Below are positions 16,201 through 23,636 of a stretch of 24,541 nucleotides of DNA, piece after piece; position 1 is the first letter of the stretch; every line of letters starts with the position of its first letter. The DNA lies in assembly GCA_902805995.1 (NCBI GenBank), contig CADCUU010000300.1, positions 1-24,541 on the forward strand. The letters are read 5' to 3'. A program made the position numbers and the translations under genes. The notes under the pieces are model-generated. The model saw only the letters and a program-made list of their open reading frames with translations. It did not search any database and had not been told where the DNA came from. Source of the DNA: an uncultured Rubellimicrobium sp. GTDB lineage: Bacteria > Pseudomonadota > Alphaproteobacteria > Rhodobacterales > Rhodobacteraceae.

Positions 16201-17112
16201 CTACCCTCGCGCCGCCCGCCACGCCGTCAGGATGTGGCGGCTCACCATGAGGTCGAGATGCGCGCCGCCGCCGTTCTTGAAGAGCGTGATTTCATCGGCA
16301 TCGCCGCGTCGCATGGCGTCGGGCTCGTAGAAATCCGCCACGACCTCGCGCAGCGCGCCCGAGGCTTCAGCCCGCAGGAACTCCCCCGTTTCCCCCGCCG
16401 TCTTGCGGGAGTCGCAGAAAACCCGCGCGCGGGCGATGGCCTCGTCGTCGGCCTCTCGCATGTCGGGGCGGTAGGCGCCGATGAGGTCGAGATGGGTGCC
16501 GGGCCGCAGCCACTCGCCCCGGATCACCGGATCGGTTGCCATGGTGGCGGAGGTCACGATGTCGGCGGCCCCCACGGCGGCGGCGAGGTCGTCGGCCACG
16601 GCCACGCCGGAGCGTTCGGCGGCCAGCGCCTCCGCCGTGGCGCGGCTGCGGCTCCAGACTGTGAAGCGCGCCCCCGGAAAACCCGCGCTGTAGGCGTCGA
16701 GGAGGGTGCGCGCTACTGCGCCCGCGCCGACGACGAGGATCTCGCGCGAGTCGGGCCGCGCGAGGCGGAGCGCCCCCAGGAGCGAGTCGCCCGCCGTCTT
16801 CCACTTGGTCACGAGTTGGAAGTCGAGGATCGCCTCGATACCCCCATCCTCGTCGGAGAGAAGGTTCACGGCCCCGCCGATGGTGGGCTTGCCGTGCTTG
16901 GCATTGCCAGGGAACACCGTCGCGGCCTTGACCGCGATCCCGAGCCCGTCGATCCAGGCCGAGCGGTTGAGGAGCGTGTCGGAGCCGCGCCGGAGGATCA
17001 CATCCTCGATCAGCGGCGGCGGCAGGCGGTGCCCGGCCTCTATGGCGCGGGCGAGCGGCAGCCAGTCGAGGACGGCCTCCCCCTCCGCGAAGGAGACGAT
17101 CTCGATGGTCAC
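16201..17112 (-). CDS. ornithine cyclodeaminase / mu-crystallin family protein
   Basis: NAD(P)-binding protein of the ornithine cyclodeaminase/mu-crystallin family (303 residues, normal length). Members include ornithine cyclodeaminase, alanine dehydrogenase, ketimine and pyrroline-2-carboxylate reductases. Visible elements: VKAATVFPGN with Lys62, DFQLVTKWKTAGDS (97-110), Rossmann VVGAGAVA (127-134), HLDLIGAYRPDMRE with the likely catalytic Asp217 and DEITLFKNGGGAHLDL. The canonical RTGAAS block is replaced by KTAGDS, so true ornithine cyclodeaminase activity should not be assumed. The start is GTG at 17112, after AGAGGAAG and overlapping the HAD stop (GTGA). It is last in a coupled EamA-HAD-OCD unit. 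Confidence 0.87.
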   Translation of the reverse strand: MTIEIVSFAEGEAVLDWLPLARAIEAGHRLPPPLIEDVILRRGSDTLLNRSAWIDGLGIAVKAATVFPGNAKHGKPTIGGAVNLLSDEDGGIEAILDFQLVTKWKTAGDSLLGALRLARPDSREILVVGAGAVARTLLDAYSAGFPGARFTVWSRSRATAEALAAERSGVAVADDLAAAVGAADIVTSATMATDPVIRGEWLRPGTHLDLIGAYRPDMREADDEAIARARVFCDSRKTAGETGEFLRAEASGALREVVADFYEPDAMRRGDADEITLFKNGGGAHLDLMVSRHILTAWRAARG

Positions 17113-17726
17113 CGGGCTTCCTCTTCGCTCAGCAGCCCTTCGGCCACGAGGCGGTCGGCAAAGGCGTCGGGGCCTTCGAACAGGTGCGTGTGCCAGCCCC
17201 GCGCGGCGGCGGCGGCGATGTCGTCGGCCCGGTCGTCGGTGAAGAGGAGGGCGGAGGGCGGGACGCCGGTCTCCCTCTCCAGCACCTCGTAGATCGCGGG
17301 GTCGGGCTTGGCGAGGCGGAGGTGGCCCGACACGAAGGCGCGGTCGAATTCGTGGAAGAACGGGTAATGCGTCGCGGCATGGGCAAAGGTCTCCACGCCG
17401 AAGTTCGACAGCGCGAAGACAGGGACGCCCTTGGCCCTGAGCGCCCGCAGGAGGCGGACGGAGCGGGGGATCTCGGGGCTCGCCATCTCGATCCAGCGGC
17501 CGTGCCAGTGGCCGATCTCCTCGGCCCAGTCGGGATGGTCCTTTGCGAGGGCAGAGACGGAATCGGCCCAGACCTCGCCCAGGTCCACGCGTTCGTTCAT
17601 GGCGTGGATAGGGACCGCATCGAAGAAGGCGCGGCGGCGCGCCTCGCCCAGTTCCTTGTCATAGAACCGCTCCGGCTCCCATTCGATGAGAACCCGTCCG
17701 ATGTCGAACACGACCGCCTGGATCAC
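17109..17726 (-). CDS. HAD-superfamily phosphatase/hydrolase (YihX-like)
   Basis: HAD-like hydrolase of 205 residues. Motif I is VVFDIGRVL (Asp8): the nucleophile is present, but the usual second Asp is Gly10, as in the FDxGxV subgroup that includes the sugar-phosphatase YihX and epoxide-hydrolase N-domains. Motif II is ALSNFG (Ser107), motif III is RLAKPDPAIY (Lys140) and motif IV is LFTDDRADDI (Asp164/Asp165). A helical cap of subclass I lies at about 15-85. The start is GTG at 17726, with GGAGGAAG before it and GTGA overlap with the EamA stop. It likely acts on a small phosphorylated or halogenated metabolite in the cytosol; the second-Asp loss makes the choice between phosphatase and dehalogenase-type chemistry unclear. 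Confidence 0.87.
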   Translation of the reverse strand: MIQAVVFDIGRVLIEWEPERFYDKELGEARRRAFFDAVPIHAMNERVDLGEVWADSVSALAKDHPDWAEEIGHWHGRWIEMASPEIPRSVRLLRALRAKGVPVFALSNFGVETFAHAATHYPFFHEFDRAFVSGHLRLAKPDPAIYEVLERETGVPPSALLFTDDRADDIAAAAARGWHTHLFEGPDAFADRLVAEGLLSEEEAR

Positions 17727-18703
17727 CGTGCTTCCTCCGTCGGGCCGCCGGCCGGGGCGGCGGCGACCGCGCGGCCCTTCCGGGTCTCGCGCCAGAGGGT
17801 ATAGAGCCCCGCCCCCGCGATGAGCGCAATCCCCGTCCAGGCGGTCGCGTCGGGCCAAGTGCCGAAGATCAGCACGCCCCAGAGCACGGCCATCGGGATG
17901 CCCGCATATTCGAAGGGCGCCACGAGCCCCGCCTCGTTGGTGCGGTAGGCCTGGGACAGCATGATGCCCCCGACCGACACCGCGACGCCTACCGCGAGGA
18001 AGTAGGGCCAGTCCCCGGGCGGCGCCCAGGTCCAGGCGCGCAGGAGGAAGTCGAGCGACGGGTTGCCCGAATTCCCGAACCGCCCGTCGCCCACCGAGAG
18101 GCCCATGACGCAGGACAGGAGAAGAAAGCCCACCTGGACCCAGAAGCTCATGGCCAGCGGCCCTTCCGTCGTCCCCATGCGGCGGGTGAGGAGGCTGGCC
18201 ATCGCATAGGCCAGCGCCGACAGCAGCACGAGCACCGCCGCAGGCTGGAGCGCCCCCTGCCCCGGGCGCATCATCACCACGACGCCCAGGAGCCCGAGTC
18301 CCACCGCCGCCCAGCGGCGCGGGCCGACCTTCTCGCCCAGGATGGGCACGGACAGGGCCGTTATGAGGAGCGGCGCCACGAAGAACAGCGCCACCCCGTC
18401 CGCGAGGGGCATCGCCGCGAGGCCCAGGAAGTAGGTGACGTTGGACAGGAGCACGCAGGAGACGCGCAGGGCATGAAGGCCCGGGCGGCGCGTTGCCACC
18501 CCCGACAGGATGCCGCGCGGCCCCCGCGACCAGGCGAGAAGGGCCACGACCACTCCCAGCCCGATGATTGACCGCGTGAGGACCACCTGATGCAGGGGGT
18601 AGCTGTCCGACAGGGCCTTTACGGCCATGTCGTTGACCGACAGCACGAGGCTGCCGCCGAGGGCCAGGAGGATGCCCCGAAGCACGATGCGGGAGGAGTC
18701 CAT
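17723..18703 (-). CDS. EamA-family drug/metabolite transporter (DMT)
   Basis: Inner-membrane DMT carrier of 326 residues, built of two EamA repeats (about 10-145 and 155-305) with ten predicted helices. Visible hallmarks are SVNDMAVKALSDSYPLHQVVLTRSI in helices 1-2, APLLITALSVPILGEKVGPRRW at the end of repeat 1, and the matching APFEYAGIPMAVLWG near the end of repeat 2. The ATG at 18703 is chosen because the first hydrophobic helix follows at once; upstream sequence has no good Shine-Dalgarno. Relatives export or import amino acids, nucleosides and other metabolites. Its GTGA overlap with the HAD gene ties it to that enzyme and to the OCD-family protein downstream, hinting at an amino-acid-like substrate. 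Confidence 0.9.
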   Translation of the reverse strand: MDSSRIVLRGILLALGGSLVLSVNDMAVKALSDSYPLHQVVLTRSIIGLGVVVALLAWSRGPRGILSGVATRRPGLHALRVSCVLLSNVTYFLGLAAMPLADGVALFFVAPLLITALSVPILGEKVGPRRWAAVGLGLLGVVVMMRPGQGALQPAAVLVLLSALAYAMASLLTRRMGTTEGPLAMSFWVQVGFLLLSCVMGLSVGDGRFGNSGNPSLDFLLRAWTWAPPGDWPYFLAVGVAVSVGGIMLSQAYRTNEAGLVAPFEYAGIPMAVLWGVLIFGTWPDATAWTGIALIAGAGLYTLWRETRKGRAVAAAPAGGPTEEAR

Positions 18704-18792
18704 GATCTGATGACTTGGCCGTCCGCGCGGCCCGGTTCTGTTCCGTCTCCGACGCGGCACGGTCGGCCCGCGCCCTTGCCCTTGGGTCGTCC

Positions 18793-19236
18793 TCAGGTCG
18801 TGCGCATCGCCCGGTCGAGGGCGTCGAGGAAGCGCGACCGGTCGGCGTTGGAGAAGGCGCGGCCCCCGCCCTGCCGGAAGGGGTCGGCCGCGCGCAGGTC
18901 CGCGGCGAGGTCGCGCGAGGCGAGGGCGGGGCCGATGTTGCGGGACGTCAGCATCTCGCCGTTGGGCTTGACCACGCGCCCACCCGCCTCGATGACGCGG
19001 GCGGCGAGGGGGAGGTCCGTGGTGATCGCCACGTCGCCGGGCACGACCCTCTCGGCGATCCACTTGTCGGCCACGTCAGGACCTTCGGGGACCACGACGA
19101 CCTCGGCCCCCGGATAGGCCGAGGGGCGCAGGCCGCCGTTCGACACGAGAACGACGCGTGCGTTGTGGCGCAGGCCCACGCGCAGGGCCTCGGCCTTGAC
19201 GGGGCAGGCGTCGGCGTCAATCCAGAGGGTGGCCAT
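18793..19236 (-). CDS. YaiI/YqxD family protein (DUF188)
   Basis: Protein of 147 residues, the usual size of the widely conserved DUF188 family. It begins with the signature [14 protein letters not shown] (4-17), has [17 protein letters not shown] and the Asp-bearing [14 protein letters not shown] core, and ends with the conserved [21 protein letters not shown]. To my knowledge the family belongs to the PIN-like nuclease fold group, and its biochemical role is undefined. Its ATG shares a base with the mbfA stop (TGATG at 19234-19238), so it is probably translated from the mbfA message and would then respond to iron. Confidence 0.92.
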   Translation of the reverse strand: MATLWIDADACPVKAEALRVGLRHNARVVLVSNGGLRPSAYPGAEVVVVPEGPDVADKWIAERVVPGDVAITTDLPLAARVIEAGGRVVKPNGEMLTSRNIGPALASRDLAADLRAADPFRQGGGRAFSNADRSRFLDALDRAMRTT

Positions 19237-20213
19237 CACCCGGCCCCGATCAGCGCGCCGGCGGCGAAGACGAGCGCACCGCCCAGCACCACCTGGAACG
19301 TCGCGCGCAGGAAGGGGGTCTGCATGTAGCGGTTCTGGATCCAGACGATGGCCCAAAGCTCCACGAAGACGACGATGAGCGCGATGGTCGTCGCCGTCCA
19401 GAAATCCGGGATCAGGTACGGAAGCGCGTGACCCATGCCCCCGAGCGTGGTCATCACCCCCGTGGCCACGCCCCGCTTCCACGCCGATCCACGCCCGGAG
19501 ATCACGCCGTCGTCCGACGCGACCTCGGTGAAGCCCATGGAGATGCCCGCGCCGATGGAAGCCGCGGCCCCCACGAGGAAGGTCGTCCAGGGGTCCCGCG
19601 TGGCGAAGGCCGTGGCGAAGATCGGGGCGAGCGTGCTCACCGACCCGTCCATGAGGCCCGCGAGGCCCGGCTGCACCCAGGTCAGCACGAACTGGCGATG
19701 CGCGCTCTGGTCCTCGGCTTCCCGGGCGTCGGCGGTCAGGTGCTCCGCCTCAAGCCGGTCGGCCTTCTGGACATGGCCCGCCTCGGCGGCGGCGAGGCTG
19801 CCCAGCAGGTCGCGGGTGCGCGCGTCGGTCGTGCGCCGGGCCGCGGCGGCGTAGAAGCTGCCCGCCGCATTCTCCATCTGCCGCGCGATGCCCCGGATGC
19901 GGTCGAGCCCGAGGTCCGGGTCGAGCCAAACGGGGCTGCGGGCGTGATAGCCCGACACATGCTCCCGCCGGATCAGGGGGATCACCTCGCCGAAGCGGGC
20001 GCGGTGAAGCTCGATCAGGCGGTGGCGGTGGCCGTCCTCCTCCTCCGCCATGCCGTCGAAGACGGCCGCCGAGGCGGGAAAGTCGTCCCGCAGGCGCTGG
20101 GCGAAGGTGCGATAGATGAGGGCGTCGTCCTCCTCGGAGGAGATGGCGAGCGCCAGCACCTCCTGCTCGGATAGGTCGTCGAAGTGGCGGCGGGAGGAGA
20201 AGCGGCTCAGCAT
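19236..20213 (-). CDS. mbfA: membrane-bound ferritin MbfA (ferritin-like/VIT1 iron exporter)
   Basis: Alphaproteobacterial inner-membrane iron exporter protecting against iron and peroxide stress. The 325 residues combine an N-terminal ferritin-like domain (about 15-165) with a VIT1-type membrane domain (about 175-325). Candidate di-iron ligands are Glu28, Glu57-Glu59 with His62 (EEEDGHRH), Glu114 ([10 protein letters not shown]) and Glu144/His147 ([10 protein letters not shown]). The membrane part opens with [19 protein letters not shown] and contains [19 protein letters not shown], the VIT1 signature. The ATG at 20213 lacks a Shine-Dalgarno; a promoter with an Irr-box-like palindrome sits directly before it, predicting a leaderless message repressed by Irr when iron is low. 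Downstream yaiI-like gene overlaps by one base. Confidence 0.95.
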   Translation of the reverse strand: MLSRFSSRRHFDDLSEQEVLALAISSEEDDALIYRTFAQRLRDDFPASAAVFDGMAEEEDGHRHRLIELHRARFGEVIPLIRREHVSGYHARSPVWLDPDLGLDRIRGIARQMENAAGSFYAAAARRTTDARTRDLLGSLAAAEAGHVQKADRLEAEHLTADAREAEDQSAHRQFVLTWVQPGLAGLMDGSVSTLAPIFATAFATRDPWTTFLVGAAASIGAGISMGFTEVASDDGVISGRGSAWKRGVATGVMTTLGGMGHALPYLIPDFWTATTIALIVVFVELWAIVWIQNRYMQTPFLRATFQVVLGGALVFAAGALIGAG

Positions 20214-20220
20214 GGAGGCC

Positions 20221-20248
20221 GTTTTAGAATGATTCTAAGAAAGGTCAA
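20221..20248 (-). promoter_or_regulatory. mbfA promoter with Irr-box/ICE-like operator
   Basis: Read on the minus strand: -35 TTGACC (20248-20243), 16-nt spacer, -10 TAAAAC (20226-20221). Between and over the -10 lies a perfect 15-bp palindrome TTAGAATGATTCTAA (20224-20238), flanked by one more T. It closely matches the rhizobial/rhodobacterial Irr box (TTTAGAA-N3-TTCTAAA type). Expected transcription start is at or next to the A of the mbfA ATG. The -35 overlaps the stop codon of the upstream NYN gene. Confidence 0.8.
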
Positions 20249-21006
20249 TCGAGACGCCGGATCAGGAGCTGATTGGCAGTGCCCCGCTTGGTCTCGAATA
20301 TCTTGAGGTCCTGCACGAGGTCAGACAGCTTCTTGCGCCCATAGGTGCGGGTGTCGAAATCGGGACTTGCGGCGGTGATGTATTGGCCGAGCGGCCCTAG
20401 GGCGAACCATTCGTCCTCCTGCCCGATGGCGTCCATGGCGCGCAGGATGATGTCGCGCGCCTCGGTGAGCGGCGCCGTGGAGCGGGGTGCTGCGGCAACG
20501 GGCTCCGGCTTCTCGGCGGGGGCGGGCTTCTGGCCGGGGGGCGTGGGCTTGGGCGCGGGGGCCACCGCGCCGATATTTTCAAGGAAGATGAACCGCTTGC
20601 AGACGCGGCGGAACGCCTCGGGCGTCTTCTGCTGGCCGATGCCGTAGACATCGAGCCCCTGTTCGCGGATGCGCGACGCCAGCCGCGTGAAGTCACTGTC
20701 CGACGACACCAGCACGAAGCCGTCGAAGCGGCCCGTATGCATGAGGTCCATGCAGTCGATCACGAGCGCGATGTCCGAGGAGTTCTTGCCCACCGTATAG
20801 GCCGGGGAATGCAGCGGCACGAGGCCATGCTCGCTCTGGACCTTGTTCCAGCCCGCCATCTGCTGGGAGGAGAAGTCGCCGTAGCAGCGGCGCACGCTGG
20901 CCTCCCCGATGGCGGCGATCTCCTCCAGGATGGCGCCGGCATAGCGGGGCGAGGTGTTGTCGGCGTCGATCAGGACAGCAAGCAGCGGTCGGTCGGTCTC
21001 GGGCAT
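20245..21006 (-). CDS. NYN-domain protein with C-terminal OST-HTH/LOTUS-like domain
   Basis: Putative RNA-directed protein of 253 residues. The N-terminal NYN (PIN-like nuclease) domain, about 5-145, keeps the acidic cluster: Asp14/Asp16 in VLIDADNTSP, Asp78 in NSSDIALVIDCMDLM, and Asp103/Asp105 in VSSDSDFTRLASRI. A Pro/Ala/Lys linker (148-178) leads to a small helical domain (about 180-250; DIILRAMDAIGQ, LGQYITAASPDFDTRTYG, KKLSDLVQDL) that looks like LOTUS/OST-HTH, an RNA-binding module often paired with NYN. The ATG at 21006 is preferred because GGAGG precedes it and the preceding open frame has only shadow sequence. It lies 31 bp upstream of mbfA on the same strand. Nuclease activity is inferred from fold. 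Confidence 0.9.
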   Translation of the reverse strand: MPETDRPLLAVLIDADNTSPRYAGAILEEIAAIGEASVRRCYGDFSSQQMAGWNKVQSEHGLVPLHSPAYTVGKNSSDIALVIDCMDLMHTGRFDGFVLVSSDSDFTRLASRIREQGLDVYGIGQQKTPEAFRRVCKRFIFLENIGAVAPAPKPTPPGQKPAPAEKPEPVAAAPRSTAPLTEARDIILRAMDAIGQEDEWFALGPLGQYITAASPDFDTRTYGRKKLSDLVQDLKIFETKRGTANQLLIRRLD

Positions 21007-21096
21007 GGGGCCTCCAGTGTCGCGCGCAGGTTGCCTCAGGCGGCGTGCGGGGGAAAGGGCCGCCGGAACAGGTGGCCTCTCGCGGCATTCACTCCC

Positions 21097-21118
21097 CCAG
21101 ACAGGCCCCAGACAAGCC
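21097..21118. repeat. tandem 11-bp repeat CCAGACARGCC x2
   Basis: CCAGACAGGCC (21097-21107) and CCAGACAAGCC (21108-21118) are adjacent, 10 of 11 bases identical, ending 11 bp before the GTG of the ATP-grasp gene in the divergent gap 21007-21129. This is either a regulator site on one DNA face or a small duplication. Confidence 0.45.
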
Positions 21119-21129
21119 AGAGGTTCCCC

Positions 21130-22566
21130 GTGGACGGTTTCGACACGCTTCAGGCGGCGCTTCCCCGGGCCGTGGCTCTCAACCGTCCGGGGCAGGACTG
21201 GCCGCATGTGCTGGTGGTCCTGCCGTCGCTGTCGCTGGGCGAGGCGGTGCTGGCGCATTACGGGCCGCGGCTTCCCGCGCTGGAGCACCGCTACCTCGCG
21301 GCCTTCTTCATGCTCCACCGCATCCCCAACTGCGAGATCGTGTATGTGAGCACCCTCGCCCCCGCGCCCGAAGTGCTGGACTACTGCGCCTCGCTTCTGC
21401 CGCCCGAGGGGCGGGCCTCGGCGCTGGCGCGGTTCCATGCGGTGGCACTGGGGGACACGAGCTTGCGGGGCGTGGCGGAGAAGCTCCTCGACCGGCCCGA
21501 CCTTCTGGCCGCGATCCGCGACCGGATCGGTGGGCGGCCCGCCTTTCTGGAGCCCTGGAACGTGACGGAGGCCGAGGCGCGGCTCGCCTTGGCGCTGGGC
21601 GTGCCGGTGAACGGTTCGGACCCCGCGCTCTGGCCCCTGGGCTTCAAGGGGGCGGGGCGGCGGCTGTTTCAGGAGTGCGGCGTGCCCCTGCCCGCGGGGC
21701 GCGAGGGGATCGTAGGGCCGGAGGACGTGCTGGGGGCCATCGAGGAGATGCGGGCCGAGGATCCGGGGCTGTCCCGCGTGATCCTCAAGCACGACGACAG
21801 CGCGGCGGGGGACGGGAACCGGGTGATCGACCTGTCGGACGCCCCCGACGAGGCCGCCTTGCGCGAACGGCTGGACGGGCTCGGCCCCGCTTACTGGGAG
21901 GAGATGGCCAAGGGCGGGATCGTGGAGGAGATGGTGCCCGGCGACGGCCTCGCCTCGCCGTCGGTGCAGGTGGACATCCTGCCCGACGGGACCGTGGAGG
22001 TGATCGCCACCCACGAGCAGCTTCTAGGGGGCGAGGAAGGGCAGGTCTATATGGGCTGCCGCTTTCCAGCCGATCCGCCCTATGCGGCCGACCTCGCCCG
22101 CCACGGGCGGCGGCTGGGGGAGGAGCTGGCGCGGCAGGGGGCGATCGGCCGCTTCGCGCTCGACTTCGTGGCGGTGGAGGAGGGTGGCGGCTGGCGGCTC
22201 GTAGCCATCGAGATCAACCTGAGGAAGGGCGGCACGACCCATCCCTTCGCCGTGCTGCGGAACCTCGTCCCCGGCCACTACGATGAGGGCGCGGGGGTCT
22301 GGCGGGCCGAGGCGGGCGGGACGCGGAGCTACGTGGCCAGTGACAACGTCGTGGACCCGGCCTGGACGGGCCTGCCCCCCTCGGAGGCGATCCAGCGGCT
22401 CCGCGCGGCGGGCTTGGGCTTCGACCATGCCACCGGGGTTGGCGTGGTCCTCCTGATGCTGTCGGGCCTCGCCATCGACGGGCGGCTCTGCGCGGTGGCG
22501 ATCGGGCGGGACGGGGCGGAGGCGCAGCACCTCTTCGACGCCCTGCCCGGCGCGCTGGCGGGCTAG
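21130..22566 (+). CDS. PGM1-related ATP-grasp ligase (pre-ATP-grasp + ATP-grasp + PGM1 C-terminal region)
   Basis: ATP-grasp ligase of 478 residues, resembling the family of PGM1, the peptide ligase of pheganomycin biosynthesis. A pre-ATP-grasp Rossmann-like region (about 25-165: HVLVVLPSLSLGEAVL, NCEIVYVSTLAP, DRIGGRPAFLEPW) is followed by the grasp: Lys173 in GFKGAGRRLF, Lys220 in VILKHDDSAAGDGN, the hinge EEMVPGD (266-272), VQVDILPDG, FALDF (Asp345) and the Mg-binding EINLRKGGTTHP with Glu361, Asn363 and Arg365. A C-terminal domain (about 400-478) follows. It should activate a carboxylate as acyl phosphate and join it to an amine. The start is GTG at 21130; a weak AGAGG precedes it. The stop lies inside a CTAG shared with the convergent gene. 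Its substrate is unknown. Confidence 0.85.
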   Translation: MDGFDTLQAALPRAVALNRPGQDWPHVLVVLPSLSLGEAVLAHYGPRLPALEHRYLAAFFMLHRIPNCEIVYVSTLAPAPEVLDYCASLLPPEGRASALARFHAVALGDTSLRGVAEKLLDRPDLLAAIRDRIGGRPAFLEPWNVTEAEARLALALGVPVNGSDPALWPLGFKGAGRRLFQECGVPLPAGREGIVGPEDVLGAIEEMRAEDPGLSRVILKHDDSAAGDGNRVIDLSDAPDEAALRERLDGLGPAYWEEMAKGGIVEEMVPGDGLASPSVQVDILPDGTVEVIATHEQLLGGEEGQVYMGCRFPADPPYAADLARHGRRLGEELARQGAIGRFALDFVAVEEGGGWRLVAIEINLRKGGTTHPFAVLRNLVPGHYDEGAGVWRAEAGGTRSYVASDNVVDPAWTGLPPSEAIQRLRAAGLGFDHATGVGVVLLMLSGLAIDGRLCAVAIGRDGAEAQHLFDALPGALAG

Positions 22567-23636
22567 AGCACGCGGGCCACCGCGTCGAAGATCGCGAGTT
22601 CCTCCGGGCGCCAGGCGTCGTCCTCGTCCCCCTCGGGCAGGCCGTTCAGGACATAGGCGAAGGAGGCCCCCGCGAGGCGGTCGTGCCAGACCCCCGCGAC
22701 GATCCCGTAGGCGTTGGCGAAATGGCCCACGAGGGGGCGCGGGTAGAAGGCCGGGCCGTCGAAGACGAGGAGCCCTGGGCCGGTGCTTTCCAGAAATCCG
22801 TCGCCGTAGTCGCCGGGGCCCAGCGTCGGCGTCCAGAAGCGCCTCACCGGCTGGCCCTGGAGGCTCTGGGCGAGTTGCAGCGCGCCCAGGAGGGAAACGC
22901 GCAGGCCGCCCTGGGGGGAGAGTGGCGCGGGGTTCTCTCCCGGCGCGAGCAGCCTGGGGGCCGTGCCGTCGGGCCCCGAAAGGCCATCCGGCGCGACGGT
23001 TGCATCGATCTGGGGCACGAAGCCATTGGCGCCGCGGCGATAGGCCGGAAGGCGATCTCCACGCCGCTCAGGCGCGACGCCCGACCACGCAAAGCCCCCC
23101 TCGATCCCGAGCGGGCCCAGCACATGACGGCGCGCGAGCAGGTCGAAGCGGTCGCCGCCCAGCCGCTCCGCCACTGCGGCAAGGAGGACGAAGCCCAGGT
23201 TGCAGTAATGGAGGAAGGTGCCCGGCGGATGAGGCAGCCAAGCGCCCTGCCCCGCCTGGGCCATCCACGCCTTGATCGTCACATGGGCCGGAACCGCATA
23301 GCCCGCCGCGTCCGTCAGCCCGGACTGGTGCGAGGCGATCATCCCGACCGTGACCGGGGTCGCGGGAAATTGCGGATGGCGGAGCAGCCAGCCCAGCACC
23401 TCGGATGCGTCGCGGTCCCAGACCCCGGGGCCGCCCACGGCCTCCAGCGTGCGGGCCGTGACCATCTTGGAGAGAGAGGCCGCGCGCCAGAGGGTGTGAC
23501 CCGTGGCAGTCAGGCCCGGCGCGGTGGCGACATGGACCTCGGGCGGCGCGCCGGGGCAGGTTAGCGCAACCCCGGCCATGGCGAAGGGCGGCGCGAGCGA
23601 GCGGACGAGATCGGGCAGCGCCGGACCGGCTGTCAC
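22563..23636 (-). CDS. serine hydrolase, beta-lactamase family (PF00144 type)
   Basis: Penicillin-binding-protein-like serine hydrolase (class C beta-lactamase/esterase fold) of 357 residues. The nucleophile motif is SLSK (Ser54, Lys57), the second motif is Tyr144-Cys-Asn146 in LHYCNLGF, and a late PLVGHFANAYG supplies the third active-site strand, where KTG is replaced by an H-x-x type motif typical of esterase-like members. No signal peptide is present, so it is expected to be cytosolic, unlike resistance beta-lactamases. The start is GTG at 23636, overlapping the PEP-mutase-family stop (GTGA). Its stop shares the palindromic CTAG 22563-22566 with the ATP-grasp gene. Likely an esterase, amidase or D-peptidase; not an antibiotic-resistance call. 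Confidence 0.87.
   Translation of the reverse strand: MTAGPALPDLVRSLAPPFAMAGVALTCPGAPPEVHVATAPGLTATGHTLWRAASLSKMVTARTLEAVGGPGVWDRDASEVLGWLLRHPQFPATPVTVGMIASHQSGLTDAAGYAVPAHVTIKAWMAQAGQGAWLPHPPGTFLHYCNLGFVLLAAVAERLGGDRFDLLARRHVLGPLGIEGGFAWSGVAPERRGDRLPAYRRGANGFVPQIDATVAPDGLSGPDGTAPRLLAPGENPAPLSPQGGLRVSLLGALQLAQSLQGQPVRRFWTPTLGPGDYGDGFLESTGPGLLVFDGPAFYPRPLVGHFANAYGIVAGVWHDRLAGASFAYVLNGLPEGDEDDAWRPEELAIFDAVARVL

Noticed and set aside
17109..17726. HAD gene as inactive because the second motif-I Asp is Gly
   Set aside because: The FDxG variant is normal in the YihX-like subgroup, and motifs II-IV are intact.
20737..21129. Upstream extension of the ATP-grasp frame into the NYN region
   Set aside because: The extension runs antisense to the NYN gene and has no family similarity; the GTG at 21130 fits the homologous N-terminus.
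21007..22014. N-terminal extension of the NYN frame to 589 residues
   Set aside because: The added part lies antisense to the ATP-grasp gene; the ATG at 21006 has a GGAGG site and starts the NYN fold.
22563..23636. Antibiotic-resistance beta-lactamase
   Set aside because: No signal peptide and no KTG motif; better called a serine hydrolase of the same fold.
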